From Immersiella caudata (Eukaryota > Ascomycota > Sordariomycetes > Sordariales > Lasiosphaeriaceae), in the NCBI GenBank assembly GCA_030512335.1, contig JAULSU010000005.1, positions 496,001 to 560,000 of the forward strand: 64,000 nucleotides of DNA. Direction: 5' to 3'. The notes under the pieces were generated by a model that made no database searches, was not told the DNA's origin, and saw only the letters and a list, made by a program, of their open reading frames with translations. The translations under genes were made by a program, and so were the position numbers. The stretch's first letter is position 1. The number at the start of each line of letters is the position of its first letter. Positions 33,546 through 45,714 of the stretch are shown piece by piece.

Positions 33546-36500
33546 CTACAAAATGGCCTTCGGACCCGGTGTCTTGACCTTATTCGCCAACATCTGCGAC
33601 AGCACAAAGTGACTGACGTCCTCATCCGACCAATAACTCATATGTGACGCTATCGTATTAATAGGGTTGAAATCCAAAACGCTCCTAGAATCCTTGTTAG
33701 CACCATGGAGACGATATCGGGCGATGAGCCACTTACTCCTGAATGCAGTAGTCGATCCTCCCGTTCCGGTTCAGTGCTCTCGCCTTCATCTCCTCCTTGC
33801 GCATCTTTGCTGCCTTCTGCTCCTCTTCCACTAAGGCGTCAACGTTGATCGCAGTGTCGGTGCTCAGCCCCTTCTCCATGTTCTCCTTGGCAATTGCAAT
33901 GCGGTTCTTCTGGAACTTGCTGAACAGTGTCTCCAGATCGTCATCAATGAGCGTCTGCTCGTTACCACTCTCAGTTGTGCCGCCCTTACCGCCTGCCAGC
34001 TGCCGTTGCCGCTCCGCTGTCTTTTCGACCCGGAGAGCATCAGACAGGCTCTTATCCGAGATGACGCCGCCGGCGATGTTGGTGCCTGCACCGGGGCTGG
34101 GGTTATACTGGTGCGCATTCATCCTTGCCACGTCCTCCTGGGTCAAGCCGAGGCTGCGGTTGAGCAGACTGCTGGCGATTCCGGCACTGAAGTTGCTCCA
34201 CAGGCCGCTGACGCTCTGACCGACTTTGGCACCGATGCCTGTAAGGCCCTGAGGAGTAACGGTGTCGAGGAAGCCCTTCTTCGTGTAGGGGAGCTGCTGC
34301 GGCTTTAGAGAGGCCATGGCGGTCGAAACAAGGGGCTCGAGCCGGTATGCGATGGGGTCGGACGGGTGGAAGACGTTGAAGAGCTGATTGACCCTGGGGG
34401 ATGAGACGTTGAACGGGAGACCAGTGATCGGCGAGACGCGCTCATCGGTGTAGGCGCTGGGCTGCGTGACTGACAGGAACGGATCCTCTATGTACTCTGG
34501 GTTGAGGGGACTCATCGACGGCGCGGCTTCCGGCAGACTGCGAGCAGCGATGGTACGCCCCTTGAGCATCTGGAACAAGCCGATGGGCGAACCGAGGCAG
34601 TAGAAATCCTCAACCTCAAACTCAAATTCCAGGGTCTTGTCAAGGTCCTTCGACTCGTATCGATCCTGGGACGGCCAGAAGCGAAGCGGGTTCCTAGACT
34701 GTTGCACCGGTTGTGACTTCTCCCTCTGCCTGCAAAGAATGTCGAACATGATGGCTGATCCTAGGGAGTGGCCCATGATGTGCACCTTGCCCTTGAACTC
34801 GGGGTTACGCTCCTTGAACTGTCTGAAGATCCGATTCGACTCTTTGAGAACGATCTCTGTGATATGTTCGCGATACCCGCTTTGGTAAAGCAGGACGTCC
34901 AGGGCGAGATCGGAGATGAGGGACCGGGCGAAGGCCATTCCTTCGATGGTAATGTCCTGGAGTGAGGGATCTCGCAGCTGTTAGCGGCGCCTTTGACAGG
35001 AGAGAGGTTCACAAACATTCATCTTCTTCGTTGAAAGCATCGCCAAGGTCATGTTCCTTCCTCTTCTGCCTGCGCTTCGGAAAGTCAAGTAAATGCCGCC
35101 ACACAACAGGAAGGACTTGGACTCGGCAGTTGCCAGGTCCTTTCTCGCCATTTTCGGAATTTAGACTTCGAAGATCGCCAGAGACAGAGTACACAGACTT
35201 GAGCGTCTTGCGAAGCGTGTTGACGTCGTGAACGAAGTTTACGCTCTCCATCCTGCGCAAGTTAGCGCGACTCACTGATACCCGGAAACTCGGCGTACCT
35301 TTTCCCGAGAAGCTGTCCGATGCCATGCGTGACGAGTACCACATGTTCAATTTCCCGACCCTGGCTTTCTCCGACTCTTGCATTATAATCGTCTAGCATC
35401 TCCTTCTCCTCTCGCTTCCGAATAGCTTCCTCTTCTGCTTCTCGGTTCTCGGGGCCTTCCAGCATATTTGACAACTGCCTCGTTAGGCGGTTTGCGGCGC
35501 TCTCTTCGACTTCGATCGGGTCTTCTTTAGTGCCCTCAGCCTCTGGCGCAGCCCGTGTGCTGGGCGGCGCAGAACGTCGTTTGAGCGCCTTCTGTAGCTT
35601 CTCATCCTGCTCTCCTGGAGTGGACAAAGTCCCGGTAGGAGTCATGGGGCGCTTTTCCTCTTTAGTCTTCTTCGGCTCTGTGTATCCGCGGACAAGCTTG
35701 ATGCCGCTCATGTAGCCTCCGCCGGCAAATCGTTCGTAGACAGTGGAAGTCACCCAAGACAACACGCCATCAGAGTTCAGCCACGCCACGGAAGCATCCT
35801 GGTATGTCGCGACACTGTTGATATGGGCGCCGAATAGGCGGTGGGTTTGCGGCTGGTGCGGCGTAAGAGGAGAGTTGGCTTTGGTAACGCTCTCGGTTTG
35901 CGCAGCAGCGACGGCCCTGAGGCTATCAAAGGATGACTTGGGCGTGACTGTACGCGGAGTCGAGTTGCTCTGAGCCCTAGGCGGATAAGCCCAGGGCTTC
36001 ACCTTGAGATACCCCTCCTCCAGTTGCGCCGCAAGATTCTCTTCGCAGGGACGGAGTGTTGATCCTTCTGAGTAGAACCAGCTCCCGCGACGAACCTCGT
36101 ACACTGCACCCTCCCAGTACACAGGAGCCAACTCGCGCTCGTCAATGTCCACATCAAAGAGGAAGTCCTCGTTGACAGGGACCTTGACACCGCCAGACTT
36201 CCCAGCCTCATCCTCCTGACCATCCGCATTTGGAATGTCTCCAGCTGAGACGACACGAGGTCGTTTCGAGCCGGCGCGGATAGTAACAGCTGTTCTAGAG
36301 GCCCTCTCCGCTTCTATTTCCTCCAGCTTCTTCTGATATGCGGCCTCGAGTGCGCGGGAATCGGAGGGAGAGAAGGTGATGAACTTCTTCGGCTGAACGG
36401 CGGGGTTCTTTTCGTCGTCTTTTTTGTCGTCCTTGCCGATCAGGAACTTGGGCTTGCGCTTTGGGACCTACAAGGCACTATTAGTAGGCTGAACGCCTTA

Positions 36501-36764
36501 AGACCTGGGTTTCAAGGAGCCACTCACGTCAACAGCGTGGAACCATTGAACCTTCAACGGCGGGCAATCTGCTGGGTATTTCTTGAAGCTCTGTCCATAG
36601 TACGGGTTGATCGTGTGGTCGACGGCGCTGGGCTGGGGGGGTTGCGGCTGCGGCTCCTTCGGTGCAGGAATTGCGGTTCGACTTCCGGCCCAAGGGTTGA
36701 TGGAATCGACGGCAGATGCGAGGTATGACTTCTCGGCCTTGCGCTCGCCGTTTGTAGAAGCCAT
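33546..36764 (-). CDS. DDHD-domain phospholipase (phosphatidic acid-preferring PLA1 type)
   Basis: Intracellular lipase of the family of yeast YOR022C and animal DDHD1/DDHD2. Exons (minus): 36764-36528, 36467-35299, 35252-35017, 34970-33737, 33684-33546; 1,004 residues, all phases agree. A WWE-like N-terminal region (VQWFHAVD, VYWEGAVYEVRRGSWFYSEG) precedes the lipase core with HVVLVTHGIGQ and the nucleophile elbow IMGHSLGSAIMFD. The C-terminal DDHD region has DFYCLGSPIGLFQ and NVFHPSDPIAYRLEPL. The last exon, not obvious by eye, encodes an ending that continues the conserved strand RIDYCIQE. Intron 3 uses a non-consensus donor (GTTTGT), chosen because it yields the expected EYPSLQDITIEG junction. 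An in-frame extension upstream of the ATG to 37019 is judged leader sequence. Confidence 0.93.
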
Positions 36765-37711
36765 GCTTCCGGTATGGCCCAGAGGCCAACCGAGCGCTGC
36801 GGGGGCCCCGCCGGAACCTCTAGACCTGTGCAGATAGAGCCGACGATAACGTATAGTACACAGTCCTAGCCCACGACGCCCTGATATTGTCACAAGAAGC
36901 GCCAACTCGTTGTTTTTCAGGTGCGCTGTGGGAAAGCCGACGGTTCGGGCGGGAATCCGAGATTGGGCGAATACGGAGGAATGCGAAGGGATGAGCTGCC
37001 AAACAGATGTCTGAAACAAGCACTTGGATGTATTGGTTCAGTACGAGGTATCAGAGGGAAACGTGAGAAGAGCAAGGCTCAAAGTGCAGCCAGTTATAGC
37101 TCAATTCTAGTTCGTGATTGTTGTCGCGTCGCGTTGACGGAAGCGGACGATGGAGGAGCTGCCAACGATGACGAAAGTGGTTTCCATAGCTGCCTTCCTT
37201 GATTGGCGGGAGCTGCCTTGGTGCGAGTTGCCGCAGTCTCGAGTACCTATCCCAGCTTCGATGTACTTTCTTTCCTGCCATTGGCTTCGCTGCGTCAAAG
37301 TACCTCTTGGCACGTTGAAGTACCCGGGAAATATCGTGGGGATCGTCGCTTAGTGCCATGCCAAGTCCCAGCCCGCATCGAATTCAATGGTGGGGTACGA
37401 CTGAATTGGAGTCATCCGCTGGGTGCCCCGCCACGACAAAATTATTCGCATCGCATCCGTCTTTCACAAGCCCAAAGTCTATAAGTCCCGTCGTCGCCAG
37501 CCGCAGCCCCTCGCTGAGCCGACATCATATTCCCGAATTTCAGTCTCTTTCGCCACGGTGTCCTCTCTCCAACACAATTTTTTGTCCGCTATGAGGTAGC
37601 GCGATTGACATCGAGGGGCACCCGTTCCACCTCGCGACCGAACGCAACACTGCGAGATCGACGCAACAATTTCGAGCGATACCCGATTATTCCAGCATCA
37701 CAGGAGCAGAC
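36765..37711. other. Divergent promoter region, DDHD lipase / RPC1
   Basis: Almost 1 kb between opposite start codons. No gene supported. A C/T-rich stretch at 37490-37570 may belong to the RPC1 leader. Confidence 0.55.
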
Positions 37712-40700
37712 ATGGCGCCTAAGGCTGGAGGGCCGCCGGTCAAACAACAGCTGGTTGACCGGCTGCCGAAGCGATTCAAAGCACTGAAATTCGGCATTCA
37801 GTAAGATTCCGGACCATGCTTCGTCGCGAGCGGGAACTGACCATTGTGTTTCCCAGGTCCCATCAAGATATCGTTAGCCAGGCTGTATTGGAAGTCTCTG
37901 ACAACTTGCTTTACGACATCGAGAGAGGGCGATCAGTCTTTCCCCATGGCCCTCTCGACCCTCGCATGGTAGGTTGGATCTGTGGCCGCAACGCGCGACA
38001 GGCATAGCTGATACACAACAGGGCACCTCGAGCAAGACGGGAACCTGCGCTACATGTTTGCTTCCACTGGCAGATTGCCCAGGCCACTTCGGCCACGTTA
38101 GGCTTCCTCTCCCCGTTTTCCATATCGGATACCTCAAGTACATCCAATCTACACTCCAGAATATCTGCAAAGACTGCTCCAAGGTTCTCCTCGAGGAAAA
38201 CGAGCGTAGGAGCACCCTAAGAGAGCTGCGGCGCCCGGGAATCGATAACCTGCGGAGGTCTCAGATCTTAAAAAAGGTCAACGAGCAATGCCGAAAGGCC
38301 AAAACATGTCCCTATTGTGGCGAAGTGCAGGGCGTCATCAAGAAGCTGAGCGTCATGAAGCTTGTCCACGACAAATATGCCGCTTACAACAAATCGACAG
38401 CACAGAAAAAGGTTGCCCCGGAGAGCAAGGTCGCCTTCGACGCTTCCTTTGAGCGCGCGAAGAGGTTCTTGCCGGACCTGGACAAGCACGCTAAGAGGGC
38501 TATGGAGGACCTCAACCCCCTGAAAGTGCTGAAGCTCTTCCAGGCCATCAGTCCCGCTGATTGTGAGCTCCTTGGTCTTAACCCTGCCGAGGGTCGACCG
38601 GAAATGTTTCTGTGGCAGTACGTCCCGGCGCCACCGATTTGCATCCGACCCTCCGTCCAACAGGAGAATGCCAGCAACGAAGACGACATCACAAGCAAGC
38701 TGTCGGAGATTATTCTCTACGCCGGCTTCTTGCGCAGTTCTCTTCAGAAAGGCACTGCGCTATCCAACATCATGGAGCAGTGGGAGTTTCTGCAGCTGCA
38801 AGTCGGCCTGTATGTCAATAGTGAGGTGCCAGGTCTCCAGCAGCCTGGGTTTGGAAAGCCAATTCGCGGCTTCTGTCAACGCTTGAAGGGAAAACAGGGC
38901 CGGTTCCGCGGAAACCTCTCGGGCAAGCGTGTGGACTTTTCAGGGCGAACGGTTATCTCGCCAGATCCTAACTTGAGCATCGAGCAAGTCGCCGTTCCGC
39001 AACTCGTGGCCAAGAACCTGACATTCCCCGAGCGCGTCAACAACCAAAATATCGACAAACTGAGACAATGTGTCCTCAACGGAGCATCGATATGGCCTGG
39101 AGCCCAGGCTGTCATCAAAAAGGACGGCAACATCAAGTTCAACTTGAAGTTCGGTGGCCGCTCTGTGCGAGAAGACCGCGCTAGGGAGCTTAAGTTTGGC
39201 GATGTTGTTGAGCGGCATCTTGAGGATGGTGACGTCGTGCTCTTCAACCGACAGCCCTCTCTTCACAAGCTCAGCATCATGAGCCATCGCGCCAAGATCC
39301 GCCCCTGGCGAACATTCCGTCTGAACGAGTGTGTCTGCACTCCGTACAACGCCGATTTTGACGGAGACGAGATGAACCTCCACGTCCCTCAGACGGAGGA
39401 GGCAAGGGCTGAGGCCATGCAACTGATGGGAGTCAAGTACAACCTTGCGACTCCCAAGAACGGCGAGCCCATTATTGCGGCGACACAAGATTTCATTACA
39501 GCCGCCTACGTTCTCACCAGCAAAGATCGTTTCTACGATCGCAAGGCATTCACGTACATCTGCACGCACATGTTACTCGGCGACACATACATGGATCTTC
39601 CCCCACCAGCGGTCATGAAGCCGAAGATGCTGTGGACGGGCAAGCAGATCTTCAATGTTCTCATGCGCCCCAACAGAGAATGCAACGTGCTTGTGAACCT
39701 CGAATGCAAGAACAAGGTTTACAAGAAGAAGGACGGAAACGAAATTCCAGACATGGATATTAATGATAGCTACCTGGTTGTCCGCAATTCCGAAGTGATG
39801 TGCGGGAGAATGGACAAGTCGACCGTCGGCGGTGGTAAGAAGAACTCAGTGTTCTATGTCATTCTCCGAGACTTCGGGCCAGACGATGCTGCTGCGGCCA
39901 TGAACCGCCTCGCAAAGCTCTGCGCCCGCCACCTGGGCATCTGCGGTTTCAGCATCGGCGTTGGCGATGTGTTCCCGTCGGACACTTTGACCGATGCAAA
40001 GATGGGTCTCGTCAATGATGCCTACGTCAGGTGTGATGACCTTATTGATACCTTTAATAAGGGCAAGCTTGAAAAGGCTGCAGGCTGCAACCTCGAGGAG
40101 ACGTTGGAGAACAAGATCTCGGGTATTCTCAGCGGTGTCCGTCAACAGGCGGGTGACTACTGCGTGAACAACTTGAGTCCCTACAACGCACCCCTCATCA
40201 TGGCCAAGTCGGGCTCCAAGGGTTCTGACATCAACGTCGCTCAGATGGTTGCCTGTGTCGGCCAGCAAATTATCGGTGGCAAGCGTGTGGCGGACGGGTT
40301 CCAAGACCGCACCTTGCCTCACTTTCACAAAAACTCACGCCAGCCGCCTTCCAAGGGTTTCGTGAGGAACAGCTTCTACACGGGCTTGCTTCCGACAGAG
40401 TTTCTGTTCCACGCCATCTCTGGAAGAGAAGGTTTGGTCGATACTGCAGTCAAGACAGCCGAGACAGGCTACATGTCGAGACGTCTGATGAAGTCTCTGG
40501 AGGATCTCTCGACCCAGTACGATGACACTGTCCGCACGTCTGGCGGAGGCATTGTTCAGTTTCAGTTCGGCGCGGACAGACTGGACCCTGTGGACATGGA
40601 GGGCGAAGCCATGCCTGTCAACTTTGACAGGACATGGGATCATATCCAGAGCATCACCTGGGACAATGCAGAGGCCGCCCTCCTGCCGAGCCAGATCAGC

Positions 40701-42407
40701 GGCTTGTGCAAGGAGGTTCTCGACATCGAAAGGACCAAATACATCCGGCGCCATCTCGTGACGGGCGAGGAACTTCACTACGAGGAAGATAAGATCCACA
40801 GCAGTGGCGACTACGACGTCATGATAGCAATCGACGAGTGGGAGGGCGCCAGGCTGTTCCTCAGCTCCATCCAGGAGTATGTTGGGAAGCGCGCCTTGAA
40901 GCTTGCGACCGCACGCAAGACGGTAGGATTGGATCCTTGTCTCCCTGACGGGGATCCGAAGCTGCTGAAGAGCTTTGCGAAGTGGGAGGCCGCGCGGCAG
41001 GAGAAGGGCATTGAGTTCCGATCGAACCTGAGTGCCGAGGAGCGGGCAGCGCAGGAGGTTCATATGGATCGGGTCGCAAAGGTCTCGGAGACGACGCTGC
41101 GGGGCTTCATCCAAACGTGTCTGCACAAGTACCGCAAGGCGCAGACGGAACCTGGCCACGCCGTTGGGGCCGTCGGCGCGCAGTCGATTGGTGAGCCCGG
41201 CACGCAGATGACACTGAAGACTTTCCATTTCGCTGGTGTCGCCGGTATGAGCATCACTCAGGGTGTGCCGCGTATCAAGGAAATCATCAATGCCTCCAAG
41301 ACGATCAGCACCCCGGTCATCACATGCACTCTGGACAACGAACACGACATCAAGGCCGCAAGGGTTGTCAAGGCCAAGATTGAGAAGACATACATCTCAG
41401 ACATTATCAAGTACATTGACGATGAGTGGCTTCCGGATGTGGCCAAGATCACGATGAAGGTCGATGTGGAAGCGCTCAAGGAGATGGAGCTTGGTATTTC
41501 CATGAAGGACGTCGCCGATGCCATTTGCAAGGCAAAGAAGCTCAAGCTCAAGGTCGAGCCCGATGACTTGCGCATCGGGTCGGACTCCATCGAGGTCATT
41601 GTCAGAAACACATACCATGACGCCACCGCTGCGAGGACGATGGCGAGGAAACGAGCGGCTGCTGCTGAAAGGGGTGTAAGCATGGCTGCCGAAGAGTCGT
41701 CTGCTGACTTCCAGCTTCGGGTGAACTTCTTGAAACGGCTGCTCCCGCAAGTTCCTGTTTCTGGCTACCCTGAGGCCTCAAGGGCCATTATCCAGACGAC
41801 GGAGGACGAGAACAACAAGGGGGCGTTCAAGAATAAGGTCCTTGTGGAGGGCTACGGCCTTCGCGCCTGTATGACTACTGTCGGTGTGGTTGGCACCAAG
41901 GCGTATTCCAACTCGGTCATGGAGTGCCGCGATGTTCTCGGCATCGAGGCTGCTCGGACGACTATCGCCAAGGAAATCGGCAGCGTTATGGGTGACATGG
42001 GCATCGATCCCCGGCATATGGACCTGTTGGCCGATGTGATGACGTACAAGGGTGAGGTTCTGGGCATTACCCGGTTCGGCCTGGCGAAGATGCGCGACAG
42101 CGTGCTGCAACTAGCTTCGTTCGAAAAGACGCCGGACCACTTGTTCGACGCGGCAGCAGGCATGAAGACGGATCGGATCGAGGGTGTCAGCGAGTGCATC
42201 ATCATGGGACAGTCCATGTCGATAGGAACGGGGGCTTTCCAGGTGGTGCGGCGGCTTGGCATTAAGGACCATCAAGTAGTGCCGAAGTTATGCATGTTTG
42301 AGGATTTGTGGAGGAAGCATCAGCTGTCCAAGAGGAAGGCCAGGCCGGAGAAGGGGAAGAGCGGTGGTTTTGCAGTGCCGAACGGTAGGCCCGTGGCGGT
42401 TGCATGA
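37712..42407 (+). CDS. RPC1: RNA polymerase III largest subunit
   Basis: Catalytic subunit of Pol III, which makes tRNAs and 5S rRNA in the nucleus. Exons 37712-37800, 37857-37968 and 38022-42407 encode 1,528 residues. The start MAPKAGGPPVKQQL is followed by the clamp zinc site CATC(x6)CPGHFGH and a second pair of Cys (CKDC, CPYC). The active-site Mg-binding loop NADFDGDEMN is at 39348-39377. Other landmarks: SGKRVDFSGRTVISPDPNL, FNRQPSLHKLSIM, the bridge/trigger helix region GREGLVDTAVKTAETGYMSR and GAQSIGEPGTQMTLKTFHFAG. The long exon has no interruption. The C-terminal 20 residues are basic and low-complexity. The window also holds a Pol III product, the tRNA-Leu gene, which is a coincidence of position. 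Confidence 0.98.
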
Positions 42408-42727
42408 GTAATCAGGGGCGCACTGGTTTGTATTATGGTATCTAATGGCCAAGGTTGGTCCGTTAGCCTTCCTGTATGAGGCGATGAGGTATTTGGCGCG
42501 ATATCCTGGAGTGTTTGCTCAGGGGTTGGGTAGGCAGTTTAGCAAATATCTCTGCATGTCACATGACTTGGCGATTGCGTTCGTGATGTATCGCGGTGCG
42601 CGTGCGTCATTGCGGGGCAGGCATCCAGGCGCACCCACCGAGAAGCTGTCCAACGCAATTGCACAACGGCGCGCACGACTTGATCAACGATCGTCCCAGT
42701 GTGCAACCCCTTACATAAGCATTAAAT
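42408..42727. other. Intergenic, RPC1 to SRAP gene
   Basis: 320 bp holding RPC1 3' flank and SRAP promoter; no gene seen. Confidence 0.55.
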
Positions 42728-44079
42728 ATGTGTGGAAGATACTCACTCGCTTTGGTAAGCCCAAGGTGCCTTCTCGCGTCTTGCGGAGATGGTCGCAACC
42801 TTGACACTGATGACCCCAGCGATTCTCGCAGGTCCGGCGCATGCTCCAAGACGATGACATGCCCGTCGATGACGCTCCGGACGATGAAGGCGAAGGCGCC
42901 CCCCGTCACACCTACAATTTTGCCCCCGGAAATTTCGGCATCGTCTACCGCGCCGACGTCCCCGACCACGGCGCCGGACCCGCCCGCGGACGTAGCGCCA
43001 AAACCAAACCCACCGAGCCCACCCCCGCCGAATGCGAACAAGACGAACAAGAGCCCACTCAAGAGTCTATCACCGCCCACTACAAGCTCCAAGCCATGAA
43101 ATGGGGGCTCATCCCCTCGTGGACCAAGCGGAACCCCGACTACGCCTCCATGCTCAAAACCATCAACTGTCGGGATGACTCTCTTTCTACCTCTGGTGGT
43201 CTTTGGGGCACCATGAAGGCGCGCAAGCGATGCATCGTCGTGGCACAGGGTTTCTACGAGTGGCTTCGTCCCAACGGACCGGGAACCAAGGAAAAAGTCC
43301 CCCACTTTGTCAAACGTAAAGACGGCAAGTTGATGTGCTTCGCTGGACTTTGGGACTCCGTCCAATACGAAGGGGAAGAGAAGAGGCTATACACGTACAC
43401 GGTGATCACGACGGATAGTAACAAGCAGTTGAAGTTTCTGCACGATAGGATGCCGGTGATACTGGAGCAGGGATCGGAGGATCTGAGAAAGTGGTTGGAT
43501 CCGGGGAGGTGGGAGTGGAGCAAGGAATTGCAAGGGCTGTTGAGGCCGTGGGATGGGGAGCTTGAGGTGTATCCGGTGAGCAAGGAGGTGGGAAAGGTGG
43601 GGAATAATTCGCCGAGCTTTGTGATTCCGGTGGCGAGTCGGGAGAATAAGGCGAATATTGCGAATTTCTTTGCGAGGGGAGGCAAGAAAAAGGATGTTGA
43701 AGAGGGGGTCAAGGGGGAGGAGAAAAAGGAGGAGAGCAAGTTTGGGGAGGTCGAGGTCAAGGAGGAGAAGGGTGGAAAGACGGAAACGAAGATTGTGGGA
43801 GTTGATGAACTCGAGAAGACGGCGGACGATGGTGGAATGGGCGAACCTCAGGGGGCGGGTATTAAACGCGAGGCCACCTCGCCACCCAAAGACAGTGAAC
43901 TGCCAGCGAAGAAAATGCCATTTTTGGCGTCACCGTCCAAGTCGTCATTGGTCACCGGGAAAACGCCGGATCGGAAGAAAATCAGTGCAACCAGCAACGT
44001 CGGGAAGAGTCCAGCGAAGAAAAAGGGTAAGGCGGATGGGAGTCAGAAGATCACCAAGTTCTTTGGGAATAGCGCCTGA
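42728..44079 (+). CDS. SRAP-domain protein (HMCES/YedK family)
   Basis: Shields abasic sites in single-stranded DNA by covalent linkage through its N-terminal cysteine. Exons 42728-42754 and 42820-44079; 428 residues. The first exon is only MCGRYSLAL; the acceptor at 42817-42819 is preferred to the one at 42829-42831 because it gives RFSQVRRMLQ, matching the family's R-x-S-x-V pattern. Catalytic elements are all present: Cys2 after Met removal, Asn/Arg in KTINCRDDS, Glu in GFYEWLR and His in FLHDRMPVIL. A long Lys/Glu-rich, disordered C-terminal tail of about 170 residues ends SQKITKFFGNSA, which resembles a PCNA-interacting peptide. The acidic insertion at residues about 20-90 is fungal style. 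Confidence 0.95.
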
Positions 44080-44901
44080 CGCCTCTGCTGGTTGCATTGA
44101 ACTTTGTTGGGACTTGGTCACGGTGCGCACGAAGCATGGAATCGAGTGGGTGTTTGTTGGCAAGCTCGGAGTCAGCGAAGTCAGTTACGGGCGTTTGTTG
44201 TTCGTCATCTCTTGGCATCTCGTTCTGGCAATCAATTCCTCAACACCACGCATCACTCTCGATCCGCAATTAGAGCCGCGCTGGGTTAGGGTAACCTCTC
44301 GCAAGGTATTCTACAAGATGCAATGGTGAAACACAGCCCCGTTGCGCAGCAGGTGTGTCTTCCAGTTTTAGCCAATGGCATTGCTATCACGCTCGGTTGG
44401 CCAATCATGCTCTTAGCCGTCCACTGCGCATATTGCCTGCCGGTCCCTGCGTCGCTTTGCATGCCACTTTATCCGAAGATCGCAAAGACGAAATCAGGAT
44501 GGGCGGCCACAGGGCAATCGCATCGTCTCCAAATGAACCGGGTGACCCTCCGCCTTCTGACGGCCGTGGTTCCGCCGTTGCCGTTTTTACTCACTCTCCG
44601 TCCCTGCTCACCTCCCAACGCAAATGATCGACCAGCCATAAAGCAAACGTGTGGTAGTTACCGTCCCGCGCCGGTTTTCCTCATTCACTGCGCGTAATCG
44701 TGACAGCGACTCAGTTGTCTCGCTTCGGCCGGTTGATCTATTTTAGCATCAACAATCAATCAAAATCGAGCTCATTTCTGTCCCGGAGATTTCCATATCC
44801 ACCAACCGAACAACGCAAACGCACATAACGCAGAGCGCAAGCCGAAATCAATAAGCGCTCAGCTTCTTGCTTTCAGTTCAATCCCCATCAGCGTCGCGGT
44901 G
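44080..44901. other. Intergenic, no gene seen
   Basis: 3' flank of the SRAP gene and promoter of the AA8 gene. No supported open frame. Confidence 0.55.
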
Positions 44902-45714
44902 ATGCGCCTCCTAACCGCCCTCCTCGCCGTCGCCGGCATGGTGACGGCCCAAAATATTACCTCCGAGTACCACGATCCTCTTACCAACTTCACATTCCAT
45001 GGCTGGGCCTCCGACAGCGGCTACCGCTTCGGGCTCATCGTTCCTCCCTCCGACCAGGCTACCGACTTTATCGCGCAATTAGTCGGCCCCCTCAACACCG
45101 ACGGCGGTGGCTGGGCTGGCGTCGCCTTCGGCCGTTCAATGATGGGCCCGCTCCTCCTTGCCGCTTGGCCCACCGGTGATCCCTCGCACCCCGTCATCGT
45201 CTCGCCTAGGGTGGCGCACGGGAAGTCCGCCGACCTCGTACACGTCTACGACAATCACCCGGTTCAAGTCAAGCTAATCCCTCAGGGGACGACCGTTAAC
45301 TCTACACACTTCACTGCTACGATTCTCTGCCAGGGTTGTGTGAATTCGGATTCGTTTGAAATGACAGCGAGCTCAGAACAGTTTGGGTACGCACACTCGT
45401 TGAAGAAGGTGGAAACTCCTGGGAGCCAGGGCACGCGGTTGTCGTCGCATAGCCCCCCGGATGGATCTAGGGGATCCTTCGGGATTGATATAACTCAGGC
45501 GAAGTCGGAGGAGTTTGCGAGTTATGCCCAGGCGGCGGTGGCGGTTGTTGATAGTACGGCAGCCCCGACGACAGCTGGTGGGTCAAGACCCACGGGGACG
45601 GCTGTGGGCGTTGCGCCGACGGGGACTAAGCCGTCAGGGGCGGAGGGGAGACGCTCGGGTATGGTGGGGTTGGTACTCGCGGGGCTGATAGCCGCGGTGA
45701 GGGTGATGATTTAA
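44902..45714 (+). CDS. Secreted AA8-type cytochrome (CDH cytochrome domain), GPI-anchor candidate
   Basis: Single-exon gene of 270 residues; the ATG at 44902 (MRLLTALLAVAGMVTAQ) gives a clear signal peptide. Residues about 20-200 match the heme b cytochrome domain of cellobiose dehydrogenase (AA8, DOMON-like): GWAGVAFGRSMMGPLLLAAW carries the candidate Met heme ligand and SEQFGYAHS the candidate His ligand; a Cys pair is in ILCQGCVNSD. There is no dehydrogenase domain. The C-terminus is a Thr/Ser/Pro/Gly linker followed by a hydrophobic tail (GMVGLVLAGLIAAVRVMI), as in GPI-anchored or tail-anchored surface proteins. Likely a surface electron-transfer protein; partner unknown, LPMO or iron reduction being possible. 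Confidence 0.88.
   Translation: MRLLTALLAVAGMVTAQNITSEYHDPLTNFTFHGWASDSGYRFGLIVPPSDQATDFIAQLVGPLNTDGGGWAGVAFGRSMMGPLLLAAWPTGDPSHPVIVSPRVAHGKSADLVHVYDNHPVQVKLIPQGTTVNSTHFTATILCQGCVNSDSFEMTASSEQFGYAHSLKKVETPGSQGTRLSSHSPPDGSRGSFGIDITQAKSEEFASYAQAAVAVVDSTAAPTTAGGSRPTGTAVGVAPTGTKPSGAEGRRSGMVGLVLAGLIAAVRVMI

Noticed and set aside
36765..37019. N-terminal extension of the DDHD lipase in the same frame
   Set aside because: The upstream sequence has leader-like composition and the ATG at 36764 starts the protein-like part; extension by chance is likely.
40335..41345. A 336-codon minus-strand frame inside RPC1
   Set aside because: Antisense to a strongly conserved, codon-biased gene; no splice sites or motifs of its own.
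42829..42831. Alternative acceptor for exon 2 of the SRAP gene
   Set aside because: It deletes four residues of the conserved segment after SLAL; the acceptor at 42817-42819 keeps them in frame.
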